Source: Ceraceosorus guamensis (Eukaryota > Basidiomycota > Exobasidiomycetes > Ceraceosorales > Ceraceosoraceae). From it: 64,000 nucleotides of DNA. Shown here in pieces: positions 1 through 11,969 of this stretch (positions are counted from its first letter, which is position 1; each line of letters starts with the position of its first letter). The notes under the pieces were generated by a model. The model made no database searches and had not been told where the DNA came from. It saw only the letters and a program-made list of their open reading frames with translations. Location of the stretch: assembly GCF_003144195.1 (NCBI RefSeq), contig NW_020290025.1, positions 1-64,000 on the forward strand. The letters are read 5' to 3'. Both the position numbers and the translations under genes were made by a program.

Positions 1-178
1 CTATGTATAGGTGACTAGAGCGTTTTGATACCTACACACCGGTATGATCTTCAATGCGGCCGCTTTCAGGTGCCATTCATTCATTACAGAGACCGTGCGA
101 GGCGGCAATCTATCTGATCAGGGGAGACTTTGCTGGACTTGACCCCATCTAGCGCCTGATTGGGAGCGAAGTGACGAC
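1..178. other. 3' flank of the hydrolase gene
   Basis: Short noncoding stretch at the left edge, downstream of the stop codon of the minus-strand hydrolase gene. I see no ORF, repeat or RNA gene in it. It probably holds that gene's 3' UTR. Confidence 0.4.
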
Positions 179-1363
179 CTACAAGATGTGCTCCTGCTTC
201 AGTATGCTCAGCAGCGTCTCGAAGTAGGCTTCAGTCTGTAGGCTGCCATCGTGGGTGCCCTGCGGCGGGAATATCTTGTGGTCAGTCTCTGCTAGCAAAG
301 AAGCCTTCTGTGGATCTTCCTCATCTCGTATCTGTGGCGCACCTTGTAGCTGTCTAAGTCGACCGTGACGGAGCCACCTTGGGTCTCGAGCAAGCGTTGA
401 AGATGCTCAGCAGCCTCTGTGGTCTGCCCTACGCTCAAAAGCTCATCCTCTCTAGAATGCAAAAGGTGCACTTTGGGTGCGTTGTGCGCCGGTGCCGCAT
501 ACGTCCCCGGCATGGCGAGCGTCCAGGATTCGAGCGATGCTGGGAGATAACGCTCTGCTGCGTCTCCTTTTTGCGCGCCATTACCGAACGCTTGCTCCAC
601 GAATGAGATGTACTCAGGATATGCGCGCAGCATGGAAATGATGGAGTATATGCCAGACTGAGCAAGGAGAAAAGCAAAGGCGAGTCAGGTGTTGTGCACC
701 CCGCGGTTGGCGGATGTACAAGAACGTGCCGCTCCTCCACCCACTCACCACGCCTACCCATGCCCTGATCCGCCCGCGAGCCTGTCTGCCTAGGCTTGGC
801 ATGGGTGCAACTGCGTCCGCTTCAGACGTCGTGCTTTTGCTTGCGGCATTCAAGCTCATCGCTGCCACCATGTGCGCTCCGACGCTGTGGCCAACCAGCA
901 CAGTTCTCGACGCATCAAAAGTCTTTCGCCATTCCTCTGGTGGGTGCTTGGGATCCTCGACGAGCAGAAACTCTACAGCTCTGAACGCGTCGTGTGCGTG
1001 CGCTGGATGCAACACTTGTCCTCCTGTTGCCGTAGAAAGACGATAATTGACCAGCGCTACAGACACACCACGTTTGGACAGGTGGCGCGCCATGCTGTAG
1101 TGATCTGACTTGTCTCCACTCCGCCAAGCACCTCCATGGATGAAGATCAACAAGGGCGGCGGTGGCGGCGGTGCCCCTTCCTCGCCTGCCGCGCCATCCA
1201 CACTGCGACTTGAGCTCGCACGAGCTGACCGCACTCGCTCGGCAGGGAACAGATCCACCTGTTGCAGCTCGCGAGAATCGGGTCCTGCGTAGGCAAGCGT
1301 GAGCGGAGCGAGCTCGAGGCTGCGGCGCTGAAATAGGCTGGCGATCCTGCTCCAGATGCCCAT
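179..1363 (-). CDS. BNA7: Alpha/beta hydrolase, probable kynurenine formamidase
   Basis: Three exons are read on the minus strand: 1363-749, 657-343 and 286-179. Introns of 91 and 56 bases start GTGAGT and GTGCGC. The joined frame gives 345 residues. An oxyanion-hole motif HGGAW is followed by the nucleophile elbow GHSVGAH. A DELLSVGQT stretch near the C-terminus matches the acidic-residue region of yeast Bna7. The second splice restores TDHKIFPP, whose His is a candidate catalytic residue. Kynurenine formamidase hydrolyses N-formylkynurenine in tryptophan-to-NAD synthesis. Isoprenylcysteine methylesterase-like and other HGGAW esterases are the alternatives. The ATG at 1363 was chosen because the upstream in-frame codon at 1405 is GTG. 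Confidence 0.78.
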
Positions 1364-1405
1364 GATGATGACGATGGACTGTCCCTTCCCCCCGCCCCTT
1401 TCCAC

Positions 1406-2197
1406 GACCTCACGTCGATGCTGCCAAAGCTGAGAAGCAGGGATGAGCTCCGACAGGCGAGCTCACTCTGACTGCGATGGTCGATGGTTCATTCAGTCGC
1501 GAGTCTGCGTGTGATTTGATTGTCTGCGTTGCAAAGTCGAAAGTGTTCATTACCTATCATTATTGTCACTCGCAACAGGATGAGCTGCGGGATCAAGATT
1601 CAAGATCTACTCAAGACTCATTCAAGATTCGTGATTCACGATTTGTGATCCGTAATTCATCATTACCTCACGCTGAACGTTGTTTATTGGTTTAAAGATG
1701 GAGAAAATTCACGAGTATTCAAGATTCAAGATTGTTGTGATTCTGTTCGAAACAAGATCGCGAAGCGCACACGACTCAAGCCGACAAAATCTTGAATCGT
1801 GAATCTGAATCTGCATCAAGAATTTTGGATTCAAAATGACACGTGAGCAATTTTACGCCCTCCACATGCGCAACGAGCTTGATCACCGATGCCGCCGCCA
1901 TCGGGCTATATAGAAGAGAATATGTATAGCCGAGGGCGGGATAGACGATGGCGATAGGACACAAGCCTCCACGCATCTCGGCACGCAAGCGAAGTTGAAA
2001 GTTTGGAACTCCGCACTCCGCACTCCATGCACCCTGGCCGACCGCTGTTGTGTGTTCCATCCTGCTCATCGGTCGGAAGGCCATTTAAGGATGGAAGAGA
2101 GCTAGCATCTCTGCTCCCGTCATGGAGCCCGTCATACCCCTCTTGACTGCGCACCTCCTCCTCGCAACCCCTGCTGAAGGTACATCCATACACTACC
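1406..2197. repeat. Intergenic region with heptamer repeats, SDR promoter
   Basis: Divergent intergenic DNA between the hydrolase and the dehydrogenase. Units of the form GA(T/G)TCA(C/A), on either strand, crowd 1597-1695, 1715-1735 and 1790-1830. The part nearest 2197 should contain the dehydrogenase promoter and 5' UTR. No credible ORF is seen. Confidence 0.6.
1907..1913 (+). promoter_or_regulatory. TATA-like element upstream of the dehydrogenase
   Basis: The heptamer TATATAG lies about 285 bases before the dehydrogenase ATG and just beyond the heptamer-repeat block. It is the only clear TATA-type sequence in this gap. Use as a core promoter element is inference. Confidence 0.28.
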
Positions 2198-3236
2198 ATG
2201 GCTCCCACTGACACACTCAATTTCCAGTGCGTCGCCATCACTGGCGGCGCTGGTGGTCTAGGGCGGGCACTGGCAGAGTACTTTTTGAAGCTCGGAAAGA
2301 AGGTCATCATCGCCGGGCGCACCGAGTCAAAGTTGTGAGTAGCGGAGTGGCTGCGTCTGAAACAAGGCTGCAGCCTGCATACGCTTACACACGCAAGAGG
2401 CTGGGCGACACAAGGCAAAAGACTTCCAAGGAGCTGGGCGATCTGCCCTACTACGTAGTCGACACGTCCAACCTCGACCAAGTCAAGACTTTTGCGCAGA
2501 AGCTCATCAAGGAGCACCCGGAGGTCGATGCTGTGGTGGCCAACGCAGGCGTTCAGCTGCCGCTCGACGTCAACAATCTCAAGCTGGAAGATGTGGATGC
2601 GGAACTTCGGACCAATGCGCATAGCCCTGTTCACTTGGCCACCCACCTGCTGGACCACTTCAAGTCCAAGCCTGCTGCGCGCATCTTTTACGTCTCTAGC
2701 GTGCTCGGATTCGCGCCTTCTAGCATCCTCAATCCCGTCTATAATGGTGCGTTTGGTCGACATGCTGGCGGATGGCACTGTCGACTTGCTCACGCGCGCC
2801 CATCCACTCACTGCTTCTCTGCACACACAGGCACCAAAGCTTTTATCCACTTTTGGGCCATTGCGCAGCGAGTGCAGTTGAAGGAGACCAACGTGCGCGT
2901 AATGTGAGTGTGGGCGATTGTGACAGGGGAGTTCCGGGCACGGCGATGCCTCACAAGCGCCTAACGCCTTCTTCTACTTGCAGCGAGCTGGTCCCACCCT
3001 CTGTGGCCACCGAGCTCCACAGATCTCGCGTGGATCCGGAAGACTCGCACAAGAACCCGGAAAGCTTGCGCGTGGAGCAGTGGATCAGCGATACGGCCAA
3101 AGGGCTCGAGTCCAATGCGGACACTGTCTCTGCCGGACGCGGCATCGCATTGACGCAGAAATGGGACGAGACGTTTGGGCAGAGCGAGACTATGAAGAAG
3201 GCTGCAGCGTCATGGAAGGGCTTCCCCACCAAGTAG
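2198..3236 (+). CDS. Short-chain dehydrogenase/reductase (DltE-like)
   Basis: Four exons (2198-2334, 2400-2746, 2831-2903, 2984-3236) give 269 residues, the usual length for a classical SDR. The N-terminus carries the nucleotide-binding motif TGGAGGLGRA, then AGRTESK, the NAG motif (VVANAGVQ) and the catalytic Ser in YVSSVLG. The catalytic YxxxK is YNGTK and is created by splicing of exon 2 to exon 3, which confirms that intron. After the active site comes IELVPPSVATELHR, the P-x-V-x-T substrate-loop pattern of DltE-like oxidoreductases. It should be a soluble NAD(P)-dependent oxidoreductase, but the substrate cannot be read from the sequence. Confidence 0.88.
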
Positions 3237-3623
3237 CTCCGTCACGATCACACTCGCGAGACGGCGTCTGCAATAGATGCATCTCTGCTCCAGACTATGG
3301 TGTTTATTCGATTCACGATTGTTGACTGGCAATGAGTCGTCGCAGCTGATATGGAGCTTCCATTCTTGATTCACGACTGAGGTCTTGTGTAGAGATCAGT
3401 CACGAGTCAGAAGAGTCTGATCTTGGCTGCCTGGCTGCCACGGTGGGAACTGCGCCTCGCACGTGATTTCGACGCGCTCGCCAATCGTGAATCACGGATC
3501 GCGTGTTGGGGCAACGAAAGAAGAAGAAGCGTGCGTGTATGCGTTGCGTTGGCCGTCCTTCAAACCACCACATTTGATTCTTGATTCACCGTATCAACTA
3601 GTCTTGTCTCGCAGATACCCAAG
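3237..3623. repeat. Intergenic region with scattered heptamers
   Basis: Gap between the dehydrogenase and MER3. Copies of the heptamer family occur near 3305, 3365, 3397, 3485 and 3582. It must include the dehydrogenase 3' end and the MER3 promoter. No ORF of note. Confidence 0.5.
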
Positions 3624-6600
3624 ATGGATGATGATAACGCCTTGTATCAGAGTGTTGAGGCTCTCCTGCGCCCTGCCGAGGAGGACTATAGTCGCCCATC
3701 AACGCAGCCTGCGACGCAGCAGCAAACACGCAATTTTGACTTTGAATCCGATTCAGCAGGTGGCGCACCGCCACATCGCGCGCCCCTGTATTTCATGAGC
3801 GAATATCGAGGACTTCAACCAGCCCAACAGGTCCCTTTGAGGGCATTGTCCCATGTCTGGAGCCACTCACAGCCTGAAGGCATGGACGACCTGCCTCAAC
3901 GCTCCTCGCCAACGCCTGCATTTGTGTTTGGAGCAGGCCCGAGCATTGACCCGGCTAACCTTGCCTCCACAGGTTTCGTCGAGCCTCGTCTTGGTCAGCC
4001 ATTCTGACCATTCGCGATGCTGCGCAGAGCTCACCTGCTGATATCCATCCCGCCCGCAGAACACTCGCCCCAACAGCATTCGATTGCGGGCTCGGGCCCA
4101 AAGACTGATGGTCAGCAATGAATTGAGCAAGGGTGCTAATCGCATACAAGTGGCTGATCGCTTGCATCCCATTACACTTGCGTTCACGACCACTCACAAT
4201 GCAGTGGTTCATGCTCGACAGCGGCATGGGGTGCAGCTGCGACCAGTATCAATCTTACGTGCGCTCTTCCAGCGCATACATGCCTCAAGGCACTCCTGTC
4301 TGATCCTGCTCCAGGCTCCACTGTGATGTTCCCCGCTTCTCAGCGGACATCTACAGGTCACTCTTTCAATTTCCAGCTTTCAACGCTGTTCAGAGCACCG
4401 TCTTCGACACGATGCTAAAATCCGATGACAATTGTGTGGTCACAGCGCCCACAGGAGCGGGAAAGACGGCAATCTTTGAATTCGCCATCATACGCATGCT
4501 TCAGAACCACGGCGTCAACGCCAAGGCGGTCTATGTTGCTCCAACCAAGGCGCTGTGTTCTGAGCGGGCGGCCGATTGGGCTGGCCGCTTTGCGCACGCC
4601 AATTGCACCGTAGCCGAGCTCACCGTGAGTGCTATATGAGTGGCGACGACTGGCACTCGTTCGCCGACAGCCATGCTCTCCTCTCTTAGGGCGACAGCGG
4701 CAAAGGCGATCTCTCAATCACCAAAAGAGCACGTGTGATTGTGACCACGCCTGTGAGTGCGAGAGGTGTGCAGCCCATGCGTGAATGAAGCGCTGATCCG
4801 CTCCCAGCCTGCGCAGGAAAAGTGGGACAGGTCAGCTCGTTTCGCCATAAAGTTTGGAGACACATGATACTGACGCGCTACCAAGCGCAGCGTCACGCGT
4901 AGCTGGCAAGAGGGACGTGCGATCTTTGACAAGGTCAAGGTCTTGATGATCGATGAGGTCAGTCTTTTAGCACGACGAGAAGCGCGTGCCGTCCGGCAGC
5001 TCAACGCTCCCAGCTCTTCAGGTCCACATATTGAGGGAACGGCAACGCGGTGAGTGTCGTACGCGCCCCGTTCGTACGCACGCCTTGCTCATCACACACT
5101 CTCGACTAGGGGCGCGCGTGGAAGTACTCGTTTCCAGAATGAAGACGTACGGCAATAACGTGCGCATCATTGCCCTTTCAGCCACGTGCGTCTGACTTGC
5201 AACAATGTCTTGACGGGATCCACGATTGCTGACGGGCTTCAAACTGAAACATCCGTGCAGAATTCCAAACGCTTCAGACATTGCGCAGTGGCTGCGCAGC
5301 TCTGGCGGCAGCTCCAAAAACGGCATCGAGCTCTCCGATGCCACAGTTCCAAGTGCTGCAAAGCTCTTTGAATTCGGCGAAGAGTTCCGGCCATGCCCAC
5401 TCAAGAAAGTGAGTGCCTGCGATCGCGCTTGGCTGCGCCCGATGCTCACCGCATCCGAGCACAGTACATATATGCCTACCCCAATCCGACCGGCGACTTG
5501 TGGAGCTTCAACAATACCTTGAACAGCAAGTGAGCATCCATGCGTGCGCTGCGCAGGGACACCCTGATCGACCATGATCGTCGCAGGCTGCTACCTTTGA
5601 TCACGGAGCATGCCAGGCGGCGTCCAGCCCTGATCTTCGTGGCGACGCGCAAAATGACGGTGCAAGCTGCCGAAGCTATAGCGAAAGAGTTCAAGATCCA
5701 GGAAGAGCGAGGAGAAGTGACGCCTTGGTCCAGACCATCCGCAAACCAACTCTCGTCTTATATCGACCCGCAGCTACATGGTGCGCACCACTGTGGCTCG
5801 CGCGATAGGGAAGAAGCTGACTGTTGCCTTCTTCTCAGACCTCGCTCGTGTCGGTATTGCTGTTCACCATGCCGGTCTCGATCAGCAGGACCGTCAAGCT
5901 GTCGAAAGAGACTTTCGCAGTGGTGCCATTGGTGCTCTTTGTGAGTGTCCTATGATTGCACTCGCGCTCTCTGCTGATTTGCTGCATTGCGATAGGTGCA
6001 ACGAGCACGCTGGCGGTGGGCGTCAATCTTCCCGCCTACCTCGTAATCGTGAAGGGCACCAAGAAGTACGATGGCTCCAAAATGGTACGGCCTCGGGGCT
6101 CACGCGTCTCGCGCTACCTGCGCTCACTTTGTTGCCCGCCGTTTAGGTTGATCTGACTGACTTTGACTTGTTGCAAGCAATCGGGAGGGCTGGCCGACCC
6201 AATTACGATCGCGAAGGTGTGGCGTGCATTCTTACGGAAGAAAGGGAGCGCAAGCGAATCTCGGAACTCGTCCAGGGAGGGACAAATGTCGAGAGCGTCC
6301 TTCATCATGAGCTCATGTGCGTGCCGAGTCAACGCGTGGTTGGCAAAGGTCATTGATGGACATCTACCTATTACTTGCAGAGAGCATGTCAACGCCGAGG
6401 TGGGTCGCAGCAAAGTGTAGAGCAAGGTGTACAGTGCATTGGAGAAGTTCGCTGATGGGTGCTCATGTATAGCTCACCCTGCGAGAGAGAACCGAAGAAA
6501 GTGCCATTCAAGAATGGCTGGAGTCGATGTTCTTGTTTGTCAGGATGCAGAAGAATCCGAGCCATTACGCGGTAGCAGGCGTCACCTCTGGTCGGGCAGC

Positions 6601-9600
6601 TTTCAGCGAAGTGAAGGCAGCCATCCTGTCAAATGCGCTAGACAAATTGCAAGAGCATGGTTACATCTCCCGAGAAGCGACTTCAGACTGTTCTGGCCTG
6701 ATCTGCTCCACCGACCTCGGTGAGTCTTGTTGCTCAATGTTTCCGAGCTTTGGCTGATATCGCCCTCAAACAGGCAATATACTTTCAAAGTACTACCTCG
6801 GGCTGGACACGCTTCACAGGCTCACGCGGGTTCCGCGCAACGCCAAGACTGGCGATATTCTAGAGGCTATATGCCAAGCTGAAGAGTGGAAGGAATTGCG
6901 ATTCAGGTCTGGCGAAAAGGCTGCTTGGACAAAGGTCAAGGGGCACGAAGCCATTCGGTTTCCTCCAGCCAAGATTACGACTGCGGCAGATAAGGTCACT
7001 CTTATCATACAGGTCAGACATAAGCAAGGCCTTTGTCTGCCTGAGTCTTTCTAAGTCGTCAGCTCACGCCTTTCGATGTCGCAGGCGACGCTTGCTGGGG
7101 TCACCATTGCGGAGGCAATGGAATGCGACAAGAGCGAACGTAATCACAGTTTTCAGGACGTGCACTACGTATTTGAGCGCGTCCCGCGCATGTGAGTCGC
7201 CGAGACGATATAGTTCCATGACCCAACTGATCGAGGCGACGCTTTATCGTCAGTCTCAAAGCGTTGTTAGACGTTGCCCTTCTCAATGCCGATGGGGGAA
7301 CGGTCAAGTCTGCCTTTGAACTGTGAGCATCCTGCTTGGGGCCTTCGACGCACGTCGCTGCGGCTGACGATTGTGTAAACTTCTCCTCCTTAGGCTGCGA
7401 AGTGTCAGCGGCAAGGCCTGGGATGGCACATGGGCAACGCTGCGCCAATTGGACGGGTAAGCTGGTTCAGAGTAGAGGACAGAAAGTGCTTGCAACTCAT
7501 CTTTCGTGTGCTCGACCAGCGTTGGCGACAAATCAGCAAGGATCCTAGCCGATGCCCGCCTGACAGACCTGACGTCGGTCATGGATTGCACACCCGATAG
7601 AATCGAAATTCTTCTAAATCGCAAACCACCGTTCGGCAAGAAGGTGATCGAGAGTGCAAAAGCCTTGCCGAGGTTTGCCATTCACATTGAGCTGCAAGAA
7701 CAATCTCTGAAAGCGGTGTCCGGTCGAGGCGTGTGCGGATCCGTCTCTGCAACAGTAGAGCAACAGCAGGAGGAGTGCAAAGGCAAACGGTTTGGACACA
7801 CCATGTTTGTCGTCTGCTTGGCATTGACCAGCGACAACGAGGTAAGGCATCGCGTAGTCGCTTTTCAGCCTGTTCATGGTGTCCCGCTGAGCCGAACTTC
7901 TGCATTCCGCACACCACCAGCTCGTGGATTTCAGGTGAGCACCATATCGGTCTCTGCATAACGATGAGCCGTGGACAAATGTTTCCTCAACCATGCGCCG
8001 GGCAGAAAGATGCCCGTCAGCAAGTTGTCGAAGACCAAAACATACTCTTTCAAGGTCACATTCACCAAGCCCTCGCAGTCTTTGATCCTCATTGTTGGAT
8101 GCAGCGAAGTTTCGGGCACCGCGGTTCGTGCGGATGTGAGACCTCAAGGCTTCTCACCACAAGACTTCCCAGGACCAGCACTGCTGTATGGAAATTCTCC
8201 TTGCGTGAGCCAAGGTGTTGCTAACAAGCAGGAATTTTGCGTGCTGAATCTATTTGCCAAATCACAGGAGGATCCCACAGTAGATGAGTTTATGGCCGAG
8301 ACAGCCTCGGGCGCTCGCAGCTACACTACCTCTGCTGGTCAAGCCCGCAGTATCCGTAAGTCCCAGCTCTACAGTTCCTGTTGCGCGCGGCCACTCATCC
8401 TAGCTGCCGCCTCGAAGCAACATTGAGCACCGCCGGTTGCGGCCGAGACGACAGTACATGCATCGTGGAGCAGCGCAAAGAAGCGCATACGCACGAGAAA
8501 ATGCCCAACGGAAACTACAAGTGAGTCTTACGATCTTGGCTCCTGCACCCGAGCTAATACTCCGAAGACCGTTCAGATGTAATCACCAATGCAAGAAGGA
8601 GTGTGCGCATAAGTGCTGCCGAGAAGGCTTGAAGAAGCCACCTCTGCCTTCGAAACGGCAGGCATCGGCTTCCAAAACAGTGCAGCACTCGTTGCTACAA
8701 AGGATCAGTAGCATGGCGGGAAGCCCTACGGCGCCCGCTGCGGACTGTGCAACCCGCAAAAAGGACGATGCGACAGCCTTACCGCCGGAGCTGGATCTCA
8801 GCTCGAAGCGAAGTCGGCAGGAGGCCATCGACCTGCTCCCAAGCTTCAGGAAAAAGGCAAAGCCGGCGAGCGCAGACATTGATCAGATAGGTGAACTTCG
8901 GCGTGGTACCTCAAATCAGCGCGATCTTGGATCAGAAGGCCAGCAGGATGGTCGAAGGGCTCGGAAACGCCTTGTGGACCTGACCTGGTGCGACAAGGAA
9001 CCAGACTTTGGGCTGCGCGCAAAGGTCAATGCAGATTCCGAACGACGAAGTCTATCACCTCATCTTCCTGATCTCGTATTGCCTCCGCGGCCAGAACACA
9101 AGCACCAGAGCGAACGCGAACAGAGCAATCTCAACCAAGCCGCCCTCGACGAATACAGCGAGGAATACGACGAGCTGGAAAGTGGCCTTGATCATCACGC
9201 GCTGGACGAGATTTACGATGATATGGACGAGCTCGAGCCTGTGCGACCCAGTGTCGAAGATTCCATTCCCACGGAGGCACTTGACTTTGGGACTGGCCAA
9301 GCTGCCCCACCGATGCACAACAGCGAGCAAGACTTTGATTCCTTCATCAACCAGATTTGTGTCATAGACGATTCGGAAGAAGACGAGTTGATGGAACAGC
9401 CTTGCTCACTGCCGCAGCAGCCTCACCCTTTGCCCGTGTTTCGTCAATCGTCTTCGAGCCCTGCTGCAGGCCCGCATCACGCTGAGCACGCTAGCTTTGT
9501 CGTGCAGCAGTCCCGCGTCAGCTCGCCACGGACTCATACAGGCCATCCATCTGCCAAAGATTCAGCACGATTCGAGGCTCAAAGTGGAGAGACGGGCCTT

Positions 9601-9741
9601 TTGACCGAGTCCAACAACGCGTTTCGGAGCGGCGAAGTTTCCGTGCCTGGTCCTGCAGCTCCAGATGAAGACATTGTTGCAGTTGAAGAAGAGGACGACC
9701 TGGACGCTTGGCTAGCCGAGCATACCACCATCTCGGATTAG
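3624..9741 (+). CDS. HFM1: Meiotic crossover DNA helicase HFM1/MER3
   Basis: Ski2-like superfamily 2 helicase of the Mer3/HFM1 branch, which promotes crossover formation in meiosis. About 20 short exons are needed. Recognisable in order: FPAFNAVQS Q-motif region; Walker A APTGAGKT (about 4445); TTPEKWDS, which needs the second of two AG acceptors near 4815; DEVH box DEVHILRERQRG, split by an intron; ALSATIPNASD; VHHAGL (about 5870); STLAVGVNLP; motif VI QAIGRAGRP (about 6175). A Sec63-type region follows. The C-terminal exon restores GNYKCNHQCKKECAHKCC, the Cys/His motif found in HFM1 proteins, then a roughly 360-residue acidic, disordered tail ending at the stop 9739-9741. Exons between 3990 and 4390 are not settled. 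All helicase motifs are intact. Confidence 0.9.
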
Positions 9742-9932
9742 ATAGAGTCTCGAAGTGCCAGTCAAAACCTCTTGCCACTGTCATGGACGAGATCATAGTC
9801 TTGGTATCTGAGGAAGGCCTTCATCAACCACGCTTTTCTCGTGAAGAAGGGGCGGCCGCATAGCGAGCCCGTGACAACAAGGTGACATTTCGAGAATAGA
9901 TGACTTCATCCGCGGCTTAAACGGGCGCAGGC
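9742..9932. other. Convergent 3' ends of MER3 and GTR2
   Basis: Only 191 bases separate the two converging stop codons, so the 3' UTRs probably meet or overlap. No ORF or repeat is seen. Confidence 0.5.
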
Positions 9933-11969
9933 TCATTCTGGCGGAACTCTACCTTGGCTGAGCTCGTAGAGCTCGACAATGGCTTTGCGGAAATGATCGA
10001 TGTTGAAGCCCTGACATGTATGAGGCGACGGGCCTGTCAGACCCATGAAAACTGCGCCTGCGGACTGTGGAGGCCTTCTGGACTCACGATCATGCCAGCA
10101 TGCTTAGAGTGCACATCTGTTCTCAAGACTGCAAGCAATCCGAGATGTCTGTGGGGCAAAAGAGACGAGTGGTTCAATCTTCTGTACCAGGCGGCACTTG
10201 GGGCGATACGGTCCAACTAACCCATTAAGCTGCGAAAAGATGATGGTCGTGTCGTTGGAAAGCCGAACGGAGCTCGAAGATTGCTTCGCGCCGACAGACG
10301 CTCTTGGAAGCTGCGAGGAGCCCATTTCAGCGTTCTCTGCAGGCCTCAAATTTCTGGCATGGGGAAAAAGAAAAGACATGAGCCATGAGAGGAGATGGCG
10401 TGCGTCGACCAGTAGCATGCTCACGAGTAGAGTTTGGTGAAGCGCAAAAGGAAATCCAAGTAGTCGCTCGTCACGTCAAAAGTGTTCCCATCCGAAGGGC
10501 CAGTGTCTGTGCACACGAACGTCCGACTAGGAACATCGAAGATGGATGCTTTCTCGAGTTTGCAAGACTGTGCACGAGAGCCGGACAAATGTGCTTCAGA
10601 ACGCTGTGTTGCCTTGCAACGGCATTGCGAAGAGTTACTCACACTGCAAAGATGGTCGCAGAGATCCTCTAGCGTTTCGACCACGCTGGGTTGAACGAGG
10701 CCCATTTGCACCTTCGAAAAGGCGATGTTGGCGCTCGTGTCGAAGATAGAAGTAATGTGGAAGCTCAGTTTCACGTCCGTATCCAAAGAAATAGCACCCA
10801 TCAACGCAGGAGGGATCGCCTGAGCCTTCCTGGACTCGTCCAATGCTCCTCGTGCATCGATGGCCGATGCAACATGCTCTGATCCTCCCGCTGCTCTAAA
10901 GGCGCTCTGACCCGGATGCGGAGACGAAAAGCCGGAAGGTGTGGCCGTTCCGGTCGCATGCTTGCCAGAACCGCTTCCCGTCATCTCCTTGGTCGAGCCA
11001 AAGCCTGATGCATCTCCGCCCGCGGATCCCAAGGCGTCTATTGAATTGGTCATAGAAGTGACCCCAGCCACATTCTTCGCGGTGGCTTCCGCGCTTAGCA
11101 CATCCGTGCCCTCGCCCGGCTCGGCAGATCCTTCCATGGCAGCCAGATCCACCGTGGGCGATTGCAAGATGTCGATACCGCTAGGCGCAAAGGTGAAGGA
11201 TGCCGAAGCGTCTGCCAGATTGTCGTACACGCGCTGCTTCACGTCGTGTTCCGTATCATCCCTGTAATCGTCGCTCAAGCCGTCCACCTTGTGAACAAAG
11301 ATGTGGAATTGGATCTCTGGATTATGGGCGTACGCTTCGATCAGAATTCCGTGCAAGCGACTGACAGAGTCGATCAAATCGTCCTGTAGCCCAGAGAGAA
11401 GCAGCGAGCGGTGGTGAGTCCGCATCTCGGGTGGATTCACAAAGAATGCCGTGCGAGCCAGCAGCCCTCCCAGGAGGACATGATCCGCGAAGGAGCGGCT
11501 CGATGCGCATCGCATCCGAACTCACCTGAGCATCGATGACCCATACCACCGCTCCCGTCTGAGTCCAACGGAGCTGACCCGCAGTCCCAGCAGCAAAGCC
11601 TTGCCAACCAGCGTTGCCTTTACTAGCATCACCACCGGCATTCGAAGTGCCTTGTTGCTGAGCATGAAGCACTTGTGCGCTGCTACCGCTACCTTCGGCC
11701 CCAACAGCCAGTCCAGGAGTGTCCCAAACCTTGACCTTTGTCCAGATGTCCAGATCCAAGTAGGAGGGCCGAGCGGTGGAATCGATGAAGAGCGTGTCGT
11801 TTGCTGGGAGCTGTTTGTAGAGGTATGAGACGAGAGAGGATTTGCCTGATCGGCGCAGACCTAGCAGAAGAATATTTTGCCGATCGTTGTTGCTACCTGC
11901 AGCCGAGACTGACGCATTGGCATTGGCGTGGGCGTGGGCATGGGCTGACGGAGCGAGGGCGGTGGGCAT
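9933..11969 (-). CDS. GTR2: Rag-family GTPase Gtr2 (RagC/D type)
   Basis: Six exons (11969-11526, 11383-10643, 10567-10425, 10353-10222, 10148-10088, 10010-9933) give 532 residues; the frame closes exactly. Gtr2 with Gtr1 relays amino-acid status to TORC1 at the vacuole. The P-loop GLRRSGKSS is the RagC/Gtr2 signature, followed by TLFIDST, WDTPG (G3) and HKVD (G4). The roadblock half reads LSFHITSIFD, LEKASIFDV, FSQLNGHLG, LLAVLRTD and finally FNIDHFRKAI, all recovered only after splicing. Yeast and human relatives are about 340-400 residues. The extra length lies in a low-complexity insert after G3 and a larger Gly/Ser/Ala-rich insert before the roadblock half. The usual Gln after DxPG is Leu here. 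The intron between exons 4 and 5 starts GTTAGT. Confidence 0.9.
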
